Source of the DNA: Whalleya microplaca
Lineage: Eukaryota; Ascomycota; Sordariomycetes; Xylariales; Xylariaceae
Length of the DNA: 64,000 nucleotides
Assembly (NCBI GenBank): GCA_022497155.1
Contig: MU385756.1
Location: 248,001 to 312,000 of the forward strand
Reading direction: 5' to 3'
Position numbers and translations under genes: made by a program. How positions within the stretch are numbered: the stretch's first letter is position 1; each line of letters begins with the position of its first letter. The notes beneath the pieces are model-generated. The model saw only the letters and a program-made list of their open reading frames with translations. It searched no databases and had not been told where the DNA came from. Below are positions 55,667-64,000 of the stretch, in pieces.

Positions 55667-56354
55667 CTATACAGCCTCATCATCGAGCTGGGTAGTCTTG
55701 CCGATATGTCTTCGTATAAACTCGACGTAGCCGACAGGCCGGCCTCTAGCGAGAGAAATGATGTCTTGGATACCGCCATAGGCAAGCCCAAAAACCAGAC
55801 CTTTTCTAGCAGTTCTCGCGGTCTCGGCGGCTGAGAATCGATCTGCGTATGACAGATGTAAGTCAGCTTCCAGACAAAAAGGGCGGCTGCAGCAAGCGCT
55901 GCGGGGACATACTCCAGAGACTGAAGCCGCCGGCTATAGCAAGACTGGCCATGACGGTGTTGATCAGGTCCTTGGTACCACGATAGACGTCAAACAAGTT
56001 TTCGGAGCAGAACATAGCCGTACTCAACACACCAAGCTTCGCGCCGACCTTAACACCCTCCTTCAGCCCCCCATATGCCAGATGATAGTTCTTGCTTTTG
56101 TGGTACAAGTACCAGCCGGTGGTAGTGGAGGGCAGTCGGTGCGCGTGTTCGGCTCGGAAACGTAGACCTTCCATCTTACTGCCGTGGGCGAAGCCCAATG
56201 ACATGCCAACACCAAATGCTGTGAAAGCCGCGGCGGGTATGCGAACGAGGGGCGGGATGGAGAGGCGAGATTCTCTCCAGAGCTGGGCGTATTCTTCGCG
56301 GGTGGGCACCCATCGGGGCTGGCCAGTGTGACCAAATTCCGAGTCTGAGCTCAT
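55667..56354 (-). CDS. Tim17/Tim22/Tim23-family membrane protein
   Basis: Two exons, 56354-55913 and 55842-55667 (70-bp intron), give 205 residues. The N-terminal ~40 residues are polar (PTREEYAQLWRESRLS). Four weakly hydrophobic, Gly/Ala-rich helices follow: AAAFTAFGVGMSLGFAHG, YHLAYGGLKEGVKVGAKLG, DLINTVMASLAIAGGFSLW and GLVFGLAYGGIQDIISLARG, the pattern of Tim17-type proteins with GxxxG packing. The spliced exon adds the fourth helix and a positively charged end. Such proteins act in mitochondrial protein import or complex I assembly; this one is not one of the three core Tims and its exact role is not recognised. Fungal relatives are known as conserved hypothetical mitochondrial proteins. 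Confidence 0.8.
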
Positions 56355-56792
56355 GGTGAATTATGCAGTACCGAAGAGGCACCCAATCTGGTGGTAGACG
56401 GAATGTCGTGGAGTACCGAATAGTCCTGTCGAATATAATTGAGGTGTGATAATCAGTTGTTGTCTCAAACTCACCTGACAAAATTGCTACGGGACGGGAG
56501 ACAAAGGCACATGCACAGACAGTGTGATCTGTATCATATCAGATATGAGCACTGTGTATTAATTGAAAGCTTAGGCCACCAAAAAACTTATTGTAAACCG
56601 TACCTTACGTAATCAACACATTCCTAGGAACATCCGTACCTGAATCCTTGCTGTAAGCTCTTTGCGATGCACGTGCTTCCGCGTTTGCTACTTTCATTCG
56701 TTCGCGTCTCTCCCACACTGACCTACTGGAATTCCGACAAGGATACTCACCTCGGAAAGCTACATATCAACTTCTAATAAGCGGTGGGCAAC
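56355..56792. other. Divergent promoter region, 438 bp
   Basis: Compact region between the Tim17-family start (minus) and the following plus-strand gene, so a bidirectional promoter is likely. No motif assigned. Confidence 0.45.
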
Positions 56793-57364
56793 ATGGTCAG
56801 TTTATTATTCTTTCTTTTGCTTGCTTTATTACTCTTATTTGCCGTCACTTCTTGTGATTATCATCATATCATTCACATTTTCTCTTTGTCATCAAGTCGA
56901 GCGGCTTGAGTGCCTCTTCGTTTTCTTCCCTAACAGTCTTATAGGTACGACGAGATGAAATCCAAGACATTGATTTGTCAATACGCTTCAAGCATGGCAA
57001 CCATACAATCTTCCTATTTGTTGACCCTCAGAAGCCCTTCAGCGACGTCGCAGAGGAACTGTTGGAAGTCCTGAGAGAGCGCTACCCTGATGGTTTGACT
57101 ACTTCTGCCTCACCGCTCGATAAGACTGAGCTCCCCGAGGATCCCGCCCGGGTAGAGTTTGCTGTTCCGAAGATACTCGCAGATCCAAGCCAAGGCTGGA
57201 AGCCTTTGAAAGTCACAGAGGAGGACACCCCAGTCAGCAAAGGTCTCAAGGACAATGCCGTTGTTGCATTCACATTCAGACCTGACGATGCAGACGAGGA
57301 CGATGAGATCCCGTTCCCGGTCAATCTCCCCAGCTACGACGACGAGTATGCGGAGGGACAATGA
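56793..57364 (+). CDS. Conserved small fungal protein with a one-codon first exon
   Basis: Two coding exons: 56793-56795 (the ATG alone) and 56945-57364, separated by a 149-bp intron (GTCAGT..TTATAG), give 140 residues. Without this exon there is no in-frame ATG before IQDIDLSIRFKHGN, and after splicing the protein begins MVRRDEIQDIDL, which fits the rest. The sequence has a strand-helix-strand start (IRFKHGNHTIFLFVDPQKPF, DVAEELLEVLRERYPDGL) and a strand near the end (NAVVAFTFRPD), reminiscent of a ubiquitin-like fold (inference). The tail is strongly acidic (DDADEDDEIPF, YDDEYAEG). No enzyme motif is present. The function is unknown; it may be a small nuclear or cytosolic adaptor. Confidence 0.7.
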
Positions 57365-58174
57365 GAGTGGAAAGGATTATCGAAGGAGGTCACAATATTC
57401 ATGAGATATGACATGATGATGGGGTTACTACAAGAAGGCTTCGAAAAACAGTACGATCACTCGGGGCCTCTGGGCACGGGCCTACGAGAACTGCGGCATC
57501 TCTGGCTGCTAATACTCGGCAAATGATTATAGATCTATTCCAACAACATGGGTACAATGATGCTTTACATTGTAATACTGGTCAATTAGCTATGTATTGA
57601 GGGCGTTTGGTAAGGGGGAGAGAAAATCACAGAAAAGGGATGGCAATTGAACAGCATTCATGTCTTATTATTACAGAAGTATTATTAGTCGATTCGACCT
57701 ATGGCTCTGGATAGGCTCATAATGAGTCGATGAGTCGATGAGTCAGGGCTACAACGGTGGTGCCATGGTAAGCTGGACATTGCGGCTGTGTCGCGTGGAT
57801 TTAATTGCGTGTTCTTTTACATACAAATTACCTTACCGCTGCAAAAGCAGCTTGCTCGTATTGGGTGCGGCGGTTCATGGGGCGTTTCTGGGCGCTCTAC
57901 AGGGAGAACAGGGGACCGACGGCGCTGTAATTTCCGCGCCGACTGGCCGGTTCGGCGCTGCTCGGCAGTGGGCCTTAGCCCTGTTAGCCCTGTTTCGCTG
58001 GACCCCTATTTTTTCTTCAACACCAGAATGCTACAAAGTCTCTTCGACGATCAGCACCCTTTTTAACCCTTTTTAAAACAACAAATGCTTTCTCTGTTTG
58101 TCTGATTTCATGTGCCGTTTCTAGGCACTCTACCTTCATTATCCCCACGGCCTCGGCCACATGCCGCCGTCTAC
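57365..58174. other. Intergenic region, 810 bp
   Basis: Between two plus-strand genes. Contains a short direct repeat of GAGTCGAT near 57723-57741. It carries the promoter of the metallophosphoesterase. No gene seen. Confidence 0.45.
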
Positions 58175-59908
58175 ATGTCCTCAGCGACCTCTCTCCTTCG
58201 CAATGCGCTGCGAGTCCTGCTTCCGCTCGCGATAGCTTCCACCTTCGTCTTGTATCTTTATCCCGTCTTTCTCGGATGCGCCTTTCCACTTCCACAGTCC
58301 GCCGGCGACCAGATGACCGAGCCAGCCACCGCCGCCGCCGCGTTCCAACACACGTTTCTTCAGCATGCATTGGCTTCCAACAGAGCGGCGCCCTTCCGAC
58401 TTCTGGCGCTCGGCGACCCGCAGATCGAGGGCGACACCTCCATCAGGAACTACGGCCGCGAGCCCTTCCCACACTTGACCCAGGCCGTCAGACACCTCTC
58501 ATTCCAGACCAGCCATCCTTCGCTTCGCAAGCGCCTGCGTCAGATGTTTCACGACGTTGTTGATTTCTGCTTTGACGATATTCCCGACACGCTGGAGTCT
58601 ACCCGGAAGCGCATCGACCTCTTCGGAAACGACTTCTACCTCGCCCACATCTACCGCACCCTAAGCTGGTGGGCTCAACCGACCCATGTCACCGTGCTTG
58701 GGGATCTGCTGGGCAGCCAATGGATCAGGGACCCGGAGTTCGAGCGGCGCAGCTGGAGATTCTGGAACCGCTCCTTCAAGGGCGGCGAGCGCGTGCCCGA
58801 CGAGGTCGCCGTGAATCCCTCCGAGGAATACGATTTGACCGGCTTTCTCGGGGTCGATGATGACAATGCGGCGGCATGGCGGCGGAGGCTCATCAATGTC
58901 GCGGGCAATCACGACGTAGGCTACGCGGGCGACTTGACGGTCCAACGGCTAGAGCGATTCGAGCGCGTCTTCGGCAAGGCTGCGTACGAGCTGCGATTTG
59001 AGCTGCCCGTCACGAACCCTGCCGCCAATGCGACTGTCTTTGACCCCGAGACCAATCCAGAGTCCAATCGCCTGGCACCCGAACTTCGGATCGTCAACAT
59101 CAATAACATGAACCTCGATACGCCGGCCGCAGACCAGAGTCTCCAGGATAAGACGTATGGGTTCGTGAATGATGTCATAAACACGGCTACCTCCGTTGAG
59201 TACGAGGGCCACTTCACTCTGGTCCTGACCCATATACCCCTGTACAAACCCGAGGGCGTCTGCGTCGACGCACCCTTCTTCAACTTCCACGCCGGCGGTG
59301 GCGTCAAGGAGCAGAACCAGCTCTCGGCCGACGCGTCCCGCGGCTTCCTCGAGGGCATCTTCGGTCTGAGCGGCGACCCCAACGCGCCCGGGCATGGCCG
59401 GGGCAGGAGGGGCGTCGTGCTCAATGGCCACGACCACGAGGGGTGCGATACCTACCACTACATCAACCAGACCGCAGAGCGCGATGAGCGCCAATGGCAG
59501 GTCACCCGGTGGCCATCTGCCCAGGCGGACAAGCTGCCTGGACGGCCTGGCGTGCCGGGGCTGAGAGAGATCACGGTCCGCAGCATGATGGGTGGGTTCG
59601 GCGGCAATGCCGGCCTGCTCAGTGTCTGGTTCGACGAGGTGTCCTGGGAGTGGAAGTTCGAGTTTGCCAATTGCGCCCTCGGCACGCAGTACATCTGGTG
59701 GGCCGTCCACCTATTCGATCTGATCACGCTAGGGGTCGCTTTGGCCTACGGTGTTCTATGGGTGGTGACCTCCGGCGATGACGCCGAGAGACAGCACAGC
59801 AGAAAGGTGATGGTTCCCAGAATCGTCCTCAGTGATGAGGGCCCCCAGGAATCGGAAGTCCTCATAAGCGATGTTAAGGAGGGATATCTAGGTCCTCCGG
59901 AAGACTGA
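58175..59908 (+). CDS. Ted1/Cdc1-like metallophosphoesterase (GPI-anchor remodelling type)
   Basis: Single exon, 577 residues from the ATG at 58175; the frame is open further up but only from a GTG at 58112. A membrane span at ~14-33 places the catalytic domain in the ER lumen. All metallophosphoesterase blocks are present: GDPQIEGD (80-87), VLGDLLGSQW (174-183), NVAGNHDVGYAGD (241-253), VLTHIPLYKPEG and VLNGHDHEGCD. Near the C-terminus a second span (~515-545, YIWWAVHLFDLITLGVALAY) is followed by a short cytosolic tail. The double-span layout and the GDPQ..GNHD..GHDH set match the Cdc1/Ted1 group, which removes ethanolamine phosphate from GPI glycan mannose 1 or 2 so that anchored proteins leave the ER. 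Which mannose is acted on cannot be told. Confidence 0.9.
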   Translation: MSSATSLLRNALRVLLPLAIASTFVLYLYPVFLGCAFPLPQSAGDQMTEPATAAAAFQHTFLQHALASNRAAPFRLLALGDPQIEGDTSIRNYGREPFPHLTQAVRHLSFQTSHPSLRKRLRQMFHDVVDFCFDDIPDTLESTRKRIDLFGNDFYLAHIYRTLSWWAQPTHVTVLGDLLGSQWIRDPEFERRSWRFWNRSFKGGERVPDEVAVNPSEEYDLTGFLGVDDDNAAAWRRRLINVAGNHDVGYAGDLTVQRLERFERVFGKAAYELRFELPVTNPAANATVFDPETNPESNRLAPELRIVNINNMNLDTPAADQSLQDKTYGFVNDVINTATSVEYEGHFTLVLTHIPLYKPEGVCVDAPFFNFHAGGGVKEQNQLSADASRGFLEGIFGLSGDPNAPGHGRGRRGVVLNGHDHEGCDTYHYINQTAERDERQWQVTRWPSAQADKLPGRPGVPGLREITVRSMMGGFGGNAGLLSVWFDEVSWEWKFEFANCALGTQYIWWAVHLFDLITLGVALAYGVLWVVTSGDDAERQHSRKVMVPRIVLSDEGPQESEVLISDVKEGYLGPPED

Positions 59909-60666
59909 CCAGCAATACAATACAGACGGCGTGGGGATGTAACGAATTATGACATTTACCTGTACAGATATTGGACTTAGGACATACAGATAACATAGAA
60001 GAAGAATAATATACACGATCTTAGACGAGGGGTTAGTTCAACAGTGGCGACTTGGCTGTTGGATGCCACAATCAACAGTTATACATACATAATGGCAATG
60101 TAATATATGGGTTGACACATATATACGATTGGTAGTAAATGCTGAATATGACGCGCGAAACGTAACAGCTATGAGATAATAAGTAGGTAGTTGTCGCATA
60201 TAAGTCATCTCACAATAGTCGCCGACAAATCATCTCACAGGTATCGATGACAGACCTGAACGACTAGATCGCTTTCGATGATGAGCTAATTTTCGTATCA
60301 GACTGGTGATCAATCTCATGAATGCAAGAACCGAGTCTCTTACTTCTCCCATGTGCCCTTGAGAAATGGGAAATGAGAACATAAATGTCGATTGCTTCAC
60401 GATGGTATCCTTACAATGCTATTCAAGTCCTAGTAGGACTCTAACCTGTATACACGCGGTTGCACTGGGCGAATAATGACTATCTTTGGGTCCTGGGACA
60501 CGGCCAAGAATGGAAAGGATAGGAGTTGAATGCTTAAAGGTTTATTGACCCAAGTCGCTGTAAGCGTAATCGATGTTTAGATACTTCCAGTATATCCCCC
60601 AAAGTATGCTCATCCGCAGAACCCGACAGAACCCGCAAGTATCATGCCTCATTACCGAACAAGCCC
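59909..60666. other. Convergent intergenic spacer, 758 bp
   Basis: Between the 3' ends of the metallophosphoesterase and the BNR_4 gene. No gene seen. Confidence 0.45.
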
Positions 60667-62344
60667 TCAAATCTGGAAATCAAGAACCACAACATCCACC
60701 TTCCCACTCGTCGCCGCCTGCGCCCTCGTGAACACCGAAAGCACACCATCATCATCTAATCTCGTAGTATCGACCAGCGGCTCCGTGGCCGGGAACCCTT
60801 CCCCCTGCCACACGAGTTCGTACCCCGCATATCCAGTGTCCCGTCGCGCCCGCAAGATCGTCAGACGCGGCGCCGAGGAGTCAGGCAGGATCAAGTACAG
60901 GTCGTCGTTCGAGCCCACGGCCAGCCGCCCGCGCTTCCCGGCTTTGACGTGCGGGAGGGCGTGTTGGGACCAGGTGCCTGCATACATTAGTCGCCTAGGT
61001 CTCTTCGTAGGACTCCCCCAACGCAGATGCGGCACGGGATAAAGTGTGTCAATCAAAGTCTCACTATGCATGCGCAAACTTACCCTCCGGCGACCGGTAA
61101 TAATGCTTCCACCGCGCCTCCCCCCCTTGCCCAGCACAGTCCCGATTCAGCACGTGCACGCCACCCGCGCGGTCCACGGCCTGCGCCTCCTGGTTCGCCA
61201 GCCCGGAGCCCTTGGGGATCGCGAACGCGGTGATGCCCGGCGAGGAAGGGAGCACGCTCTGGCCCCTGGCTAGGTCCGCGATGGCCTCCCCGGCCCCGTT
61301 CCGCCACGTCCGCCCCTCGTCGTCGCTGTACGCGAAGCAGATGTCGTGGTTGTTGGCGCCGCTATTCGGCCCCGCTTGCGCCTTGTGCTTGGTGTCCTGC
61401 GGGTCGTCCCAGCCCGGGTACCAGACGAAGGCGCGGTAGACCCAGGTCGTGTAGAGGCGGGCGTTTCTGCGGTCGTGCCCAGATGTCAGTTGATGGCCCC
61501 CTGACTGTTACCTAGATTTGAGAGTGCAGGCCACTGCAGCAGGTGTCAGTTGGGACATCGATCACGCACCTGTAGTCGAGGCCGTGGATGTACGGGTTGT
61601 TCTCTACGCCCTTGAGGTTCGTGCCTAGCAGCGTATACCCGTAGCTGCCGTCTGCGGGGCCCGGCGCGTACACGCACAGGTGGTCGTCTCCGAGCCCGGC
61701 CTTGCCTGTGCGGAATGAAAACAGCAGGTTCGTGCCCAATTGCACGAATCGCGGGTACGTGATGTAGCCGAGTAATTCATCTTGGTCAGACAGTCCGGGC
61801 AGATGGGCCAAGGTGGGCGTGAAGAGCGAGGCTTCCCAGCTGAATGCTTCAGGGGTCAGGGCTACGCCGGCTTGGGAGTGGCGGTACCGAACACTATTTC
61901 TGGTAAGCAACCCGCGTTGGAGAGTTTGGGATTATAGGCAAGTCATACGCACCGATCGCAGTGGTGATCATACGAAAGATGAATGGTCCCGTCACCGGGG
62001 CATATACCGAGCTTTTCACAGTCGCTTTAGCGTCTACGTTCGATATTATCTCATTCACTCATTTTAATGCGTGGCGCTGTTACCTGGACTGTGTTGTGCC
62101 CATCGTCTGTCGTTTGTGGGTAGTCGTCGAACACTAGAGTTTCCCATGGCCCCCGGGGTAGTTTCCTGCGAGATATGTGTATATATAACGGCTCAGCTGC
62201 GCCCGGCAGCGAGGCGTAGAAACACGCATACTGCCAGCCGTTGAATGATTGGATGGCGTCTTGTTGGAAGGCGTTCCCGTTCAGCACGCATCTCCGATGT
62301 GCTGGGTCGGGGCCCAGTACCGATATTGACGGATTAGCTAACAT
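60667..62344 (-). CDS. BNR_4-family beta-propeller protein (candidate polysaccharide lyase)
   Basis: Five exons, 62344-62084, 62011-61953, 61899-61570, 61466-61084 and 60977-60667, give 447 residues with every junction in phase. Family hallmarks are the opening block FNGWQYACFYASLPG, then DDYPQTTDDGHNT, LGICPGDGTIHLSYDHHCD, YPRFV..LLFSFRTG, NNPYIHGLDYR, FAYSDDEGRTWRN and a closing propeller blade. The His/Tyr/Arg residues in HLSYDHHC and PYIHGLDYR line the active-site face of known relatives. The family (Pfam BNR_4) includes ulvan lyases and the fungal rhamnose-glucuronate lyase of family PL27, so cleavage of an acidic plant or algal glycan is plausible but not shown. No signal peptide is seen from the chosen ATG (62344), so an upstream exon could be missing. 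Confidence 0.8.
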
Positions 62345-64000
62345 TTCGCGCAGAAAGGGACGGGAATTGGTGATGACCGCAGAGAGGTGGGACCAGTAGA
62401 GGCTTATGGTACTCCAAATGGCGATACCTTCTATCTACCCATTGTTGCTGACTAGGATGCGGCTGATCGGAAACTAAGGATGGTATCACAACATTGCAGA
62501 CCGCATGCAGGTACAGCTTCAGTATAGAACCAACCTGATTTAATGAGTGCAAATGCCCATATGATGTAATAGGAATTAACTAGTCCTACAGACGAATAAC
62601 CGGTATAGTAATCCTCCGAACAGCTTCATCTCAACTTCGAAGACCCATTCGTGGGTGCCCCGCAAACATGTGTAAATGGGATACTATCCTTGACTGGACG
62701 ACTATTCTAGTCTTAGAGGGTTGTTCCAAACAGCACAATGCTTGTTACTGTCTTGATGTAACTTGTATATTTTATGGTTTATTTCCAAGTCTGAAGACTT
62801 TTGGGTTGTTAAGGGGGTATATGCGTACGTCCAATATCGACTTTCCTATAATTCATTGACTATAGTCTCCAACAGACACTATATACTCAACCAAGTTTCT
62901 TATATCAACAGTTATTACGTAGTTGGGATCCCTTGGACCCTTGATTCACGCGTTCTAGGAGTAGGTAATACGAAGTCTCAGCTCCACGATATCCACGTTT
63001 TAACTTCAGCTTAATTCGCGTAATGGCACTCCATCAGCAGTTCAGCGGACATGCGTACATCGGCTAACCCCCGCATTGAGCCTAAAAAGAGCATTATCTC
63101 CGCAGTAGAGGACTGGGTATTCATTAGCTTCCTTAGCTTCTGAGCTTCACCAAACGTTGCTGATAGGTTGGAATTGTGCCGAGCACCACGAGTCCCCAGC
63201 ATTGGTCTTCAACTCCATACCCACTCCCCATACAACCCCAGCTTTTACCAGCTTGTGCTGAATATCTACCGGATTCCTAGTATTTAAATTTCCCGGAGCG
63301 TCAACCGTTAGCATATTCACCAAGTTAACTTCGGACTCAGCAATGAATTGACTTCATGGCTCCTATATCCTAATAGTCTTCCGTGAAATGTAGGCCGGCG
63401 AAATAGGACTATACTATATAAGAACTACCTTGTTTTGCTTTAGAGCTTACCTAAGTAGGCTTTGTCGCCTACGTGTATGGAGTATTAGCTCGGAGACCAG
63501 GGGCCTACCAAGTAAGTACCTAGTTGTAAGCTCATCACTAGGGCAGGAGGTTCTCTCGGTCCAATAACCCCCAACGCCTTTCGTCCAGATCAATCGTTCG
63601 ATTTGCTTGGTGGAATATACCCAACACCCATTTTTCCACCGATTATAGGACTCTAGACCAGACAAGCATTCCTCTCCAACGCTCCAGACCCCCGGATCTC
63701 CCATTTTGCCAAGCTGTGTGACATCTAACTTAGTGTGGCCAAAGGCACGTTCCCGCTCCAATAGTGTGGTACTGCAATTCATTTACGTGCGGCGAAATAT
63801 AGCGCCACGGACTTACATGCGTATATCTTATCCTTCAAGGTAGCGTCTCGCGCTCGTCTTACGCAGCCATGAACTTTCTTTCTCATTCTCTTGAATCGTC
63901 GAAGACAACGTGGGAGGTAGCAACGTGACTATTTCCCGAAAGAGGCTCGAGAAAGCAGACGTTAGACCTGGGACACGGCGGCTGGAAGCACCCACTCATC
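62345..64000. other. Gene-free right end, 1.66 kb
   Basis: No coding frame with family resemblance is present. It includes the BNR_4 5' flank, where an upstream signal-peptide exon might lie, and AT-rich sequence to the window edge. Confidence 0.45.

Overview
The window comes from the nuclear genome of a filamentous ascomycete (Pezizomycotina, probably Sordariomycetes; the class is an inference from the look of the proteins). The evidence is many short GT..AG introns (47 to about 185 bp, with CTGAC/CTAAC-like branch sites), both-strand gene spacing of about 2.5 kb, single-copy eukaryotic housekeeping genes (VTA1, RRP41/SKI6, TIM50, CGI121, proline dehydrogenase) and fungus-specific families (Zn2Cys6 regulator, TRI12-type MFS pump, GH43). 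I rebuilt 24 genes. Every multi-exon model was checked for reading phase across each junction and closes on a whole number of codons. Two 10-N assembly gaps lie at 38773-38782 and 52723-52732, both in homopolymer-rich sequence.

Left part (1-12 kb): the C-terminal end of a 3-hydroxyacyl-CoA-dehydrogenase-like SDR, a double-stranded-RNA-binding-motif protein, a D-2-hydroxyacid dehydrogenase, an AMP-forming acyl/aryl-CoA ligase, an enoyl-CoA hydratase and a TRI12-like efflux pump. The SDR, ligase and hydratase end in SKI, AKL and SKL. These are peroxisomal PTS1-type tails, so together they could perform activation, hydration and oxidation of an acyl or arylpropenoyl side chain in the peroxisome. 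This is the most coherent functional grouping in the window.

Middle (13-39 kb): a secreted GH43 arabinan/xylan-type hydrolase, a CAP/PR-1 protein with a GPI-like tail, an ArsB/NhaD-type ion transporter, a fungal multi-span membrane protein, a zinc alcohol dehydrogenase, VTA1, an ER disulfide isomerase, the exosome subunit RRP41, an F-box-like protein, TIM50 and a six-cysteine small secreted protein.

Right part (39-64 kb): a 4.6-kb gene-poor stretch carrying an intact-looking 540-bp hAT-like MITE with a perfect 8-bp target-site duplication. It is followed by a large Zn2Cys6 transcription factor, the KEOPS subunit CGI121, proline dehydrogenase, a Tim17-family protein, a conserved small protein whose first coding exon is only the ATG, a Ted1/Cdc1-like metallophosphoesterase and a five-exon BNR_4 beta-propeller protein. 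The last 1.6 kb shows no gene. There are no convincing tRNA or rRNA genes, CRISPR arrays or PKS/NRPS core genes.
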